In this document: positions 35,033 to 42,525 of the stretch, piece by piece
How the letters are laid out: the number at the start of each line of letters is the position of its first letter
How positions within the stretch are numbered: position 1 is the first letter of the stretch
NCBI GenBank assembly: GCA_963788505.1
Contig: CAWBGY010000005.1
Location: forward strand, 992,001-1,056,000
From: JAIQFF01 sp963788505
GTDB taxonomy: Bacteria; Acidobacteriota; Terriglobia; Terriglobales; Acidobacteriaceae
Reading direction: 5' to 3'
DNA: 64,000 nt
Notes under the pieces: generated by a model
Databases searched by the model: none
Told to the model about the DNA's origin: nothing
What the model saw: the letters and a program-made list of their open reading frames with translations, nothing else
Position numbers and translations under genes: made by a program

Positions 35033-35614
35033 TTATAGCATGGGACCCTGAACCCGGGCCTGCCGGGCTTTGTACGCATAGAGTACGGCCAGCAACGGTG
35101 GCGCCAGCAGCACGCCCCAGAATGGAATGATCATCCCCAGCACGATCGGCGACAGGATGGAAGCCCACACCGGCACTTTGGAAGTGCGCTTCATGAGGTA
35201 AGGCTGCAGCACAAAGCCATCCAGGATGGCAATCACTGCGTACAGCATCAGAACATAGAGCGGATGTTCCCAATCTCCCCACTTGAACGTGGCGGTCAGG
35301 ACGGGACCGATGACGCCGAGCACGGCGCCGATCTGGGGCACGAACTGGAAGGCAGCCCCCAGCAACGCCCACAATGGGGCCCAGGGTACACCGATAATGA
35401 GCAATCCGATCAGCCACAGCAGGCCGACCGCCAGGGAATCCTGCAGCTGTGCGAACAGCCAGTTCTTCAGCGCGCCGCCGGTGACTCGAAAGTGTTCCCC
35501 AAAATCCACCTGTGTAAGATGCTCCCGTCGGCACTGATGATAGCCCGGCACCAGACCCGAAGCGAATTCAGCCCCGGGTGTCAACCTTATGACGTGGCAT
35601 TCGTCCATATCCAT
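35033..35614 (-). CDS. AI-2E-family transporter-like protein, half length
   Basis: About 193 residues. The C-terminal hydrophobic half is diagnostic of AI-2E permeases: NWLFAQLQDSLAVGLLWLIG, VPWAPLWALLGAAFQFVPQI, GPVLTATFKWGDWEHPLYVL, LDGFVLQPYLMKRTSKVPVW and LGMIIPFWGVLLAPPLLAVL. Typical members are about 350 residues with eight helices; here the first half is replaced by a short soluble leader (IRLTPGAEFASGLVPGYHQC). It may be a natural short form or a truncation. The 5' end nearly meets the ECF gene on the other strand; ATG 35614 or 35626 are both possible. Confidence 0.7.
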   Translation of the reverse strand: MDMDECHVIRLTPGAEFASGLVPGYHQCRREHLTQVDFGEHFRVTGGALKNWLFAQLQDSLAVGLLWLIGLLIIGVPWAPLWALLGAAFQFVPQIGAVLGVIGPVLTATFKWGDWEHPLYVLMLYAVIAILDGFVLQPYLMKRTSKVPVWASILSPIVLGMIIPFWGVLLAPPLLAVLYAYKARQARVQGPML

Positions 35615-35641
35615 AGCACGGAACATTCAGAAAGAAGGCGT

Positions 35642-36232
35642 GTGGACACGGTCCTGACGACAGCCCTGAGTTCGCCCGCAACCGCAGAAGCCGAAGCGAT
35701 CTCGGCCGAAAGGTTCGACAACATCATGCGCCTGCACCAGCGGCGCGTGTACCGGGTCATCTTTCTGCTGGTGAGGGATGCCGACACGGCCGACACCCTC
35801 ACGCAGGAATGCTTCTTGCGCGCCTACCAGAAGCGCGCCAGCTTTCGGGGCGAGTGCCGCATCGAGACCTGGATCTTGCGCATCGCCGTCAACCTGGTGC
35901 GCGACCATGGCAAGAGCCGCCGGGCCTCGTTCTGGAAGAGGTTGGTGGGCCTGGATGATGGCGCAAGCCCTGACACCGAGCCCCGGCAGTTTCCCGCGCG
36001 GGAAGCCTCGGCGGAACGCGCCTTGCTGGCGCGCGAAGAATTGGAAGCCGTGTGGAACGCCCTGTCTTCGCTTTCGCCCCGGCAGCGTACCATTTTCTTC
36101 CTGCGCTACGAGGAGGAAATGCCGCTGGCGCAGATCGCGGACCTGCTGGAAGTCAAGGTGGGCACGGTGAAGACGCAACTGTCGCGCGCGACCGGGAAGT
36201 TGCGGGAGATGAAGGAGAAACAATGGAGATAA
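35642..36232 (+). CDS. ECF-type sigma factor
   Basis: GTG 35642 with AAGAAGG upstream gives 196 residues. Region 2 (RLHQRRVYRVIFLLVRDADT, then DTLTQECFLRAYQKRASFRG and IETWILRIAVNLVRDHGKSR) and region 4 (LSSLSPRQRTIFFLRYEEEM, then AQIADLLEVKVGTVKTQLSR) are complete. Its 3' end overlaps the anti-sigma-like gene by 10 bases, and that gene overlaps a CpxP-like gene, a typical envelope-stress sigma/anti-sigma/sensor operon. Confidence 0.92.
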   Translation: MDTVLTTALSSPATAEAEAISAERFDNIMRLHQRRVYRVIFLLVRDADTADTLTQECFLRAYQKRASFRGECRIETWILRIAVNLVRDHGKSRRASFWKRLVGLDDGASPDTEPRQFPAREASAERALLAREELEAVWNALSSLSPRQRTIFFLRYEEEMPLAQIADLLEVKVGTVKTQLSRATGKLREMKEKQWR

Positions 36233-36693
36233 TTCGACATCTGAGCAATGAGGAATTGACGGACCTGGTGATCCAGAGCGACCAGCAAGCACTGCGGCAA
36301 ACGCTCGAGGCCCTGCCCGACCGTGCCCGCGCTTCAACCGAACGACCCGAGGAATTCTGGCAGCAGCAGCGCGACGTGATCTGGTCACGTATTTCTTCTC
36401 TGGACCGCCATCCGGAGAATTTCGCGGTTCGCCGGTCGCTCCTGCTGGCGTGGTCGGCCGTGGCGGCGATGGTCTTACTGGCGGGGTTGATGCTGAATCG
36501 TGCTTCTTTTGTGCCGCCCCATAAAACCCAGGTAGATCCCGACCATGAACTGTTAATGGCGGTGGAGCGCGCGGTGCACAACGATGGACCGGCGGCGCTC
36601 GATCCGGCCGCGCTTCTGGCCGACGAAATGGTCCAGGACCTTCCGGCTGCACATTCCCCGATTCGAAAGAAGGAGCCAACCCATGAAAATTAA
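36223..36693 (+). CDS. single-pass membrane protein, probable anti-sigma factor
   Basis: 156 residues. A cytoplasmic N-terminal part (MEIIRHLSNEELTDLVIQSD, then ERPEEFWQQQRDVIWSRISS) precedes one membrane helix (SLLLAWSAVAAMVLLAGLML) and a short periplasmic tail. The position directly after an ECF gene with a 10-base overlap and the topology are those of anti-sigma factors, although no ZAS zinc motif (HxxxCxxC) is present. It overlaps the next gene by 11 bases. Confidence 0.75.
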   Translation: MEIIRHLSNEELTDLVIQSDQQALRQTLEALPDRARASTERPEEFWQQQRDVIWSRISSLDRHPENFAVRRSLLLAWSAVAAMVLLAGLMLNRASFVPPHKTQVDPDHELLMAVERAVHNDGPAALDPAALLADEMVQDLPAAHSPIRKKEPTHEN

Positions 36694-37270
36694 ATATTCA
36701 GGCGTATTCGCACTGCTTCTCTTCCCTCTGTTCACGCTGGCGCAGGGCCGCCCGGCCTCGCCGTCCACGACCGTCGTGACCCATGGAGCCAACGGCACTT
36801 TCGTGTACCACAGCGAACTGGGGAAGTGGTGGCAGAACTCGGAGATTGCCAAGAAGCTGCAACTCAGCGACGGCCAGATCGGGCAGCTCGATCAAACCTT
36901 TTACGATCACAAGCTGAAGCTGATCGACTACGGCGCGGAAATGGAGAAGCAGGATCTGAAACTTCAGGTGTTGCTCGATGCCGATGTCCCCAACGAAGGC
37001 CAGGTCGAGGCCCAGGTAGACCAGGTGCTGGCGGCCCGAGGCAAGCTGGAACGCGAATTCACCATGATGAATCTGGATCTGCGCAAAGTGCTTTCGCTCG
37101 ACCAGTGGCGGCAATTGAAATCGGTTCGCGGACCAGCCGGGGCCGGCGGCGAAAGGGTCTTTTTCCGGAAAATGCTCCCTCCCGGCGCGGGGCCTTCGAC
37201 CATGCCTCCCCCACCGGATGCGCTCCCTTTACCTCCTTCCCCCGCCCCGCCTCCAGACGATATGTACTGA
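36683..37270 (+). CDS. exported Spy/CpxP-like (LTxxQ-type) protein
   Basis: ATG 36683 with AAGGAG upstream. The 195-residue product has a signal peptide (YSGVFALLLFPLFTLAQG), then a helical domain with IAKKLQLSDGQIGQLDQTFY and LDLRKVLSLDQWRQLKSVRG, which resembles the repeated L-(T/S)-x-x-Q segments of periplasmic Spy/CpxP chaperone-sensors, and a Pro-rich tail. It probably reports envelope stress to the anti-sigma/sigma pair upstream. The tail is low complexity. Confidence 0.75.
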   Translation: MKIKYSGVFALLLFPLFTLAQGRPASPSTTVVTHGANGTFVYHSELGKWWQNSEIAKKLQLSDGQIGQLDQTFYDHKLKLIDYGAEMEKQDLKLQVLLDADVPNEGQVEAQVDQVLAARGKLEREFTMMNLDLRKVLSLDQWRQLKSVRGPAGAGGERVFFRKMLPPGAGPSTMPPPPDALPLPPSPAPPPDDMY

Positions 37271-37288
37271 ACCACAAATCTACCCCGG

Positions 37289-37330
37289 CGCCGCCCGTGT
37301 AATGCTTTTCAGCAATGCGGGCGGCGTTTT
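37289..37330 (+). terminator. rho-independent terminator of the ECF operon
   Basis: CGCCGCCCG (37289-37297) and CGGGCGGCG (37318-37326) form a 9-bp GC stem followed by TTTT and CTTC. It separates the CpxP-like gene from purQ. Confidence 0.8.
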
Positions 37331-37376
37331 CTTCGTGTTAAACTTTGAAACTACTCTGATCTCCAAGGAAATCAGG

Positions 37377-38072
37377 ATGAAATTTGGCGTCATCATTTTC
37401 CCAGGCTCCAACTGCGACCATGATGCGTATTGGACGATCCAGCAGGTGGCGCGCCAGCCGGTTACGTTCCTCTGGCACGAATCCCATGACCTGGAGAACT
37501 GCGACGCAATCATCGTGCCCGGGGGATTCGCCTATGGCGACTATCTACGCACCGGAGCGATCGCCAAATTCTCTCCCGTGATGGAGTCGGTGCGGAATTT
37601 CGCGGCGGGCGGCGGTTTGGTCATCGGGATTTGCAACGGTTTCCAGATTTTGTGCGAGTCGGGCCTGCTGCCGGGAGCCTTGATGCGAAACGTGAGGCTG
37701 AAGTATGTCTGCAAGCCGGTGCAGGTGCGGGTGGAGAACGCGGACACTCCTTTCACCGGCGCTTGCCGCCAGGGCGAAGTGCTGACCATTCCCATCGGCC
37801 ACATGGAAGGCAACTATTTCTGCGACCAAGCAACTCTCGCCGAGTTGAAGCGCAACCAACAGATTGTGTTTCGTTATTGCTCGCCTGCGGGCGAGATTAC
37901 GTCTGAGGCTAATCCTAACGGGTCGCTGGATAACATCGCAGGAATCTGCAGTCCGGGCAGGAACGTGCTGGGAATGATGCCGCATCCGGAACGCTCCAGC
38001 GAGCCCGAGCTGGGCGGAACGGAGGGATTCAAGATTTTCGAGTCCATGGTCGGAGCCATGGCGGTGAAATAA
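37377..38072 (+). CDS. purQ: phosphoribosylformylglycinamidine synthase subunit PurQ
   Basis: 231 residues of the class I glutamine amidotransferase subunit: MKFGVIIFPGSNCDHDAYWT, the nucleophile C86 in GICNGFQIL, and H203/E205 in MMPHPERSSEPELGG. It supplies ammonia to PurL in purine synthesis. ATG 37377 has a weak CAGG directly upstream. PurL and PurS genes are not in the window, and a terminator precedes it, so it is transcribed from its own promoter. Confidence 0.96.
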   Translation: MKFGVIIFPGSNCDHDAYWTIQQVARQPVTFLWHESHDLENCDAIIVPGGFAYGDYLRTGAIAKFSPVMESVRNFAAGGGLVIGICNGFQILCESGLLPGALMRNVRLKYVCKPVQVRVENADTPFTGACRQGEVLTIPIGHMEGNYFCDQATLAELKRNQQIVFRYCSPAGEITSEANPNGSLDNIAGICSPGRNVLGMMPHPERSSEPELGGTEGFKIFESMVGAMAVK

Positions 38073-38188
38073 GCCGTCTGTACCGGGTTGTTTTTAGGTT
38101 TTGTCTGCATCCAATCCAGGGAGAGATTCATACTTGCCTACAACTTTCGCTTGCACAGGTGTTAGGTAGAAGACTCCAGAAATATCCC

Positions 38189-38824
38189 ATGAGAGCCCCC
38201 CAACCTGCGGCCACACCTCTGGTTCACCTGAAGCCTGATGTCCAATTGGGAAACATTCCCGGGATTGCGGCGATCGTCCTTCTCCTGCTGCTGACCTTCG
38301 GTGCCGCTCGGCCTGCCGTGGCGCAGGATACGCCCCGGGTGCAGGTTTTCGGAGGCTACTCGTACACCCGCTTTGACACCCCGTCATTTGGTTTCTCCAC
38401 TCCGACCGGCCTGAACGGGTACAATTTCTCGCCTGCCTACAACTTTTTTGGTGGGTTCGGCGTGGTGGCGGAAGTGAGCGGGCAATACGGGTCGAACTTG
38501 AACCTGCGCGATATCGCGGTCGGACCGCAGTTTCTTTACCCCAAAGGAAAGGCCATGTTCTTCGGACATCTTCTCATCGGCGATGCCCGCTCGCTGGTGC
38601 GGGTGGGGAACGGTGAAGAAGACACGGCCCGGGCCGTGGCCCTGGGGGGAGGCATGGACTTCGATATCTCTTCCCGCTTTGCCATACGCGTATTTCAACT
38701 GGACTACCTGCACACGGCTTTGTTTCACGAGAAGCAAAACAACCTGCGGGTTTCGACCGGTCTGGTATTTCACTGGGGCACGCTCAAGACCAAGAGGCAC
38801 GGCGCGCCTGCACCGTCTCCGTAA
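38189..38824 (+). CDS. outer-membrane beta-barrel-like protein
   Basis: ATG 38189 gives 211 residues. After an N-terminal extension the signal segment (IAAIVLLLLLTFGAARPAVA) is followed by amphipathic strands (RVQVFGGYSYTRFDT, FGGFGVVAEVSGQYGS, IAVGPQFLYPKGKAMFFGHL, RFAIRVFQLDYLHTAL, RVSTGLVFHW). Very similar in design to 18683-19195 (VFGGYQYSR, VRVGQLDYMRF); the two are paralogues of one small barrel family. The frame is open to a GTG at 38159. Confidence 0.8.
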   Translation: MRAPQPAATPLVHLKPDVQLGNIPGIAAIVLLLLLTFGAARPAVAQDTPRVQVFGGYSYTRFDTPSFGFSTPTGLNGYNFSPAYNFFGGFGVVAEVSGQYGSNLNLRDIAVGPQFLYPKGKAMFFGHLLIGDARSLVRVGNGEEDTARAVALGGGMDFDISSRFAIRVFQLDYLHTALFHEKQNNLRVSTGLVFHWGTLKTKRHGAPAPSP

Positions 38825-38863
38825 GGCCGCGGCATGATCTGGAAAGTTGTCGGAAGGGGCTTG

Positions 38864-39964
38864 ATGACACTGAACAAACGAGCGGGCTGGCTGGGCATAA
38901 TCCTGGCGCTGGCCTGGTTCGCAGGCTGTGGCGGCAGCAATGGCGGGAGCAGCGGTTCCCCGGGGCGCAACGCCTATGTGGCCATCCCACAAGCCAACGC
39001 CATCGCCGCATTCCGCGTAAACCCCGACTCCGGCGATTTTAACCGCGTGCTGGGTTCCCCGTTTGGCGGAGGAACTTCTCCGGTTGCGGTTGCGGTCCAT
39101 CCTTCCGGCAAGTTTGTCTACGCCGCAAACCAGGGCGGGAATGACGTTTCGTTGTTCACCATCGACAGCAACACGGGAGAGCTTTCCGAGGTCACGCCGC
39201 GCACTCCGGCGGGCCTCAATCCGTCGGCGTTAGTGATGGACTCCGGCGGTGATCTGCTCTTTGTGAGCAATGAAACCTCGAATACCATTTCCGTTTATTC
39301 CATCAGCGCGAGCGACGGCAGTTTGACCGAAATCACCGGATCGCCGTTCCCGACCGCTGCCCGGCCGGTGGCGCTGGCCTTGTCTCCCTCGGGAAAATTC
39401 CTGTACGCTGCCGGCGCGAACCTGCCGCTGGTGTTCGGCTATTCCGTGACTTCAGGGACGGGCAGCCTGCTCCCGGTTCCGGGGTCGCCGTTTGCGGTCG
39501 ACAGCGGGCCGAGTTCCCTGGTGGTGGATCCCTCGGAGCATTTCCTCTACGTGGCAAACTACATTTCCAACACCGTGTCAGGCCTCACCATCAACTCCAC
39601 CAGTGGCGCCCTGGCCCCGGCGCTGGATTCTCCATTCGTCGCCGGCACCGGTCCCATCTCGGTCACGGTCAACCCTTCCGGAAAAGTTTTGTATGTAACC
39701 AATCTGGGGTCGAATAACGTCTCCGTCTATTCGATTGATACCAGCACAGGCGCGACCACGGCGCTCGAGAAATCGCCGTACAGCGCTGGAACTGGGCCGG
39801 TGTCTGCGACCGTCGATCCCGCGGGCAAGTTTCTCTACGTTTGTAATCAGACTTCCAAGAACATCACCAGATTCCAGATCAACCCGGACACGGGCGGACT
39901 TCCCAGCAGCACGATCGCCACAACCACTGATGTGGCGCCGGCGTCCCTGGTATTTGCGAAGTAG
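38864..39964 (+). CDS. lactonase-type beta-propeller lipoprotein
   Basis: ATG 38864 gives 366 residues. A lipobox (ALAWFAGC) marks it as an exported lipoprotein. The rest consists of seven-bladed-propeller repeats of the 6-phosphogluconolactonase/YncE kind: PSGKFVYAANQGGNDVSLFT, GDLLFVSNETSNTISVYSIS, PSGKFLYAAGANLPLVFGYS, SEHFLYVANYISNTVSGLTI, PSGKVLYVTNLGSNNVSVYS and PAGKFLYVCNQTSKNITRFQ. Such proteins are numerous in Acidobacteriota; enzymatic activity is not shown. ATG 38834 in frame is an alternative start. Confidence 0.88.
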   Translation: MTLNKRAGWLGIILALAWFAGCGGSNGGSSGSPGRNAYVAIPQANAIAAFRVNPDSGDFNRVLGSPFGGGTSPVAVAVHPSGKFVYAANQGGNDVSLFTIDSNTGELSEVTPRTPAGLNPSALVMDSGGDLLFVSNETSNTISVYSISASDGSLTEITGSPFPTAARPVALALSPSGKFLYAAGANLPLVFGYSVTSGTGSLLPVPGSPFAVDSGPSSLVVDPSEHFLYVANYISNTVSGLTINSTSGALAPALDSPFVAGTGPISVTVNPSGKVLYVTNLGSNNVSVYSIDTSTGATTALEKSPYSAGTGPVSATVDPAGKFLYVCNQTSKNITRFQINPDTGGLPSSTIATTTDVAPASLVFAK

Positions 39965-40115
39965 CGGCGTGGCGGCCTGGCTCGCGCGAGTGAAAGCTAC
40001 AAACTGACTTCAATTTCCAGGTTGGATCGAAGCAACGTCACAATCAACTTCATAGGCCGCGGGCGAAAGCTACTTCGACTTCGCTCAGGACAGGTCCGCG
40101 CTACATGGTTCTCAT

Positions 40116-41120
40116 TTGATACGTTTCGGCATTCTTGGCTTCGGATTGCACGCCGTTAAGCGGCTGATGCCGGGGTTCGCACTGGCGCAGAACTGCCGGG
40201 TCACCGCGTTGTCGCGCCGAACCATGGAGAAAGCGCAAGAGTCGGCCCGAAATCACAACATCCCTCTGGCCTTCGACTCGGCGGAGGGCATGTGCCGGTC
40301 GCCGGAAGTCGATGCCGTGCTGGTCACCACCCCCAATGCCTGCCACCTGGCTGACGTGCTGCTGGCGATCCGATGCGGCAAACCGGTGTTGTGCGAGAAG
40401 CCCATGGGCATTCAGGCCGCTGAGTGCCGGAAAATGGTGGAAGCGGCCCGCGACGCCGGCATACTGCTGGGCGTCGCCCAGGTTTTCCGTTTCGAGGAGA
40501 GTACCGGACGTTTGCAGCAGCGCGTCTCCTTGGGACAGATCGGCAAGGTTGTTTTTGCGCGTTCCGAATTCTCCTTTCCCGGCGGAACGGGACACCCGCG
40601 CGCCTGGCTTCATGATCCTGCCCTGGCCGGCGGAGGACCCATTTCCGACGTCGGCGTTCACTGCGTAGATGCCTTGCGCTACATTCTGCAGGACGAAGTG
40701 GTGCGGGTGAGCGCCCGCGGACAGAACGACGCTGGATCCGGCGTGGAGTCGGCGGCCGTGCTCACGCTGGAGTTCTCTCGCGGTACTCTGGCCACGGTGG
40801 CGGTTTCCTTCCGCGCCGAATACCGCACGCCGCTCGAACTGGTGGGTGAGACCGGGGTTCTCCGGGCTGACGACGCGTTGAACGTGGAACGGCCAATCAC
40901 GCTGGAGCTGCGCCGCGCCGGCTCCATGGTAGAGACCGAGAACGTGTCGAACCGTCTGGCTTATGCCCAGCAGGTAGACGCTTTCGCAGCCGCGGTCGAG
41001 GGCACAGCGGCATTTCCGGTGCCGGGCGAGGAAGGCTGGCAAAACCAGGAAATTCTGGACGCGGCGTATAGAAGCATGAAAAGCGGAAAGACCGAAGACG
41101 TGCCCCAAGTCAGGCAGTAG
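40116..41120 (+). CDS. Gfo/Idh/MocA-family oxidoreductase
   Basis: 334 residues. Rossmann start IRFGILGFGLHAVKRLMPGF, then VDAVLVTTPNACHLADVLLA, the catalytic-lysine motif VLCEKPMG, and the C-terminal domain with GGGPISDVGVHCVDALRYIL (the histidine is the typical catalytic one). NAD(P)-dependent dehydrogenase of sugars or related polyols; substrate unknown. The only in-frame start at the family N-terminus is TTG 40116; an ATG at 40104 is out of frame. Confidence 0.9.
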   Translation: MIRFGILGFGLHAVKRLMPGFALAQNCRVTALSRRTMEKAQESARNHNIPLAFDSAEGMCRSPEVDAVLVTTPNACHLADVLLAIRCGKPVLCEKPMGIQAAECRKMVEAARDAGILLGVAQVFRFEESTGRLQQRVSLGQIGKVVFARSEFSFPGGTGHPRAWLHDPALAGGGPISDVGVHCVDALRYILQDEVVRVSARGQNDAGSGVESAAVLTLEFSRGTLATVAVSFRAEYRTPLELVGETGVLRADDALNVERPITLELRRAGSMVETENVSNRLAYAQQVDAFAAAVEGTAAFPVPGEEGWQNQEILDAAYRSMKSGKTEDVPQVRQ

Positions 41121-41151
41121 TCAGGCCGGCATAACATGGCCCCGCCGATCC

Positions 41152-41907
41152 TTAAGGCGTTGGCGGTTGGGGCGGCTGCGGTGCCTGCTGCGGCTCCGAT
41201 GTCTGTGGCTTTGGCGAAGGAACTCCCTTCGCCTGCACAATCGCCCAATGCCATTCCTGGCCCTGAGCCGGGGGCGCGCCCAGAGTCTCGCGGAAGACCG
41301 TCGTGCTGGTCGGCGCGGCCGAGCCTTTGATGTGGTAGAGAACGGTTGAATCGGGAGGCTTTTCCGCCAGAAGCGAAGTCGTTTCCGCAGCCGGAACCAA
41401 CCGCGCAGAACCCTGATGCGCCGTGCCCGGCTCGGGACTGCGCAGGATGGTCAGTCCGACCGTAATTTCCCTTATGTTCCAGCTGGTGCCGTTGTGCACG
41501 GATACTTCCAGCGTGTCTCCAGCGATCGTGGCTGGACCATCCAGTTTGGCCAACTCGCCTTCCGGCAGGTCCTGCGGCGCGTAAGCATTCGACAGCAACG
41601 AGGTGGCCGCCGCGCTGAAAGAGAGGTCGCAAGTCACGTCGGGTGAAGAGACCTGGAACTTTTTCGTGGCGCCATCGATACTGAACAACAGGCTGCCATC
41701 GAGCTTGCGGTTCTGCACTTCATCCATGATCTGGTGAAGATTGTCGTTGTCGATTACGGTGTGCTCCGGGGCCGTCTTACCTCTTCGGAACAGGCGCGCC
41801 AGGTCCCCCAGGGACGGTTCCCCGCTATCGGACTGTGCCACTCCGTACGCCGGAAGGAAGAGTCCCAGCAGGATGAGGGCAAGCGGCAGGCATAATTTGC
41901 GAGTCAT
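41152..41907 (-). CDS. secreted hypothetical protein
   Basis: ATG 41907 gives 251 residues: MTRKLCLPLALILLGLFLPA is a signal peptide, and the mature part has DGSLLFSIDGATKKFQVSSP, then VTCDLSFSAAATSLLSNAYA and TSWNIREITVGLTIL, a beta-rich domain, followed by a Pro/Gln-rich tail (QQAPQPPQPPTP). An earlier in-frame ATG at 41934 exists. No named family is recognised. It converges with the oxidoreductase gene. Confidence 0.7.
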   Translation of the reverse strand: MTRKLCLPLALILLGLFLPAYGVAQSDSGEPSLGDLARLFRRGKTAPEHTVIDNDNLHQIMDEVQNRKLDGSLLFSIDGATKKFQVSSPDVTCDLSFSAAATSLLSNAYAPQDLPEGELAKLDGPATIAGDTLEVSVHNGTSWNIREITVGLTILRSPEPGTAHQGSARLVPAAETTSLLAEKPPDSTVLYHIKGSAAPTSTTVFRETLGAPPAQGQEWHWAIVQAKGVPSPKPQTSEPQQAPQPPQPPTP

Positions 41908-42185
41908 CAAAGTCTTCACAGAGAAAGTTCCCATACCATTGTGCCGTAAGCGGCACGGCCCTGCCGGTCATCGCTTGCGACAGCATTCGATTGATAACTA
42001 GCGGGAACTTGTCCTCAGGAAATTGTACTCAGGAGGTCAGGAGGAACGACAAGGCAGGTGGGAACGTTGGTCGTAGAACTTTAGAACGACTGCCCCCGGA
42101 AACGAGGGGACGCGGCAAGAAAAATCTCAGGCGTGCGGGACGAAGGGCACGCAACAGGGCACCGCACGCCCGAGGTTCGCTCTCG

Positions 42186-42308
42186 TTACAACAGGCCAGA
42201 AGAACGAAAGCGCGTAACTGGATCCATCACCGGAACCGGCTGCCGCTGGAAGATCCAGCGGGCCACTGCGTAGCCCAGGGCTGCATAGCAAACATAGACT
42301 AGCTTCAT
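42186..42308 (-). CDS. possible 40-residue peptide
   Basis: ATG 42308 on the minus strand is preceded by GGGGTGAGCC and reads MKLVYVCYAALGYAVARWIF, then QRQPVPVMDPVTRFRSSGLL to TAA. The N-terminus is hydrophobic. Only the ribosome-binding context supports it. Confidence 0.3.
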   Translation of the reverse strand: MKLVYVCYAALGYAVARWIFQRQPVPVMDPVTRFRSSGLL

Positions 42309-42470
42309 GGCTCACCCCAAATTGTTAGATGCTCTTTCGCCTTTTGGGGGAGTGCGATAAGCCGCACCATACCAGCTCAAATTAACAACCAGGCACCGGT
42401 AGGTCAATGAACCACTGGTGCTATCCCTATGGCACAAAAGTAACAGGGAGTAACCAGGGGAGAGGGGCAG

Positions 42471-42500
42471 TGTGGGGCGGACACTCTTGTCCGCCCCACA
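42471..42500. repeat. 13-bp-arm palindrome TGTGGGGCGGACA
   Basis: TGTGGGGCGGACA and TGTCCGCCCCACA flank CTCT. It lies 26 bases after the 3' end of the RND pump gene (minus strand) and may end that transcript, though no U tract follows. Confidence 0.75.
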
Positions 42501-42525
42501 CACTTTCTGCCCGAATGCGGGATGC

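Larger units (their letters stand above)
41935..42525. other. intergenic region between the secreted protein and the efflux operon
   Basis: About 590 bases containing one possible 40-residue ORF (42186-42308) and one strong palindrome (42471-42500). Nothing else is supported. Confidence 0.5.
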
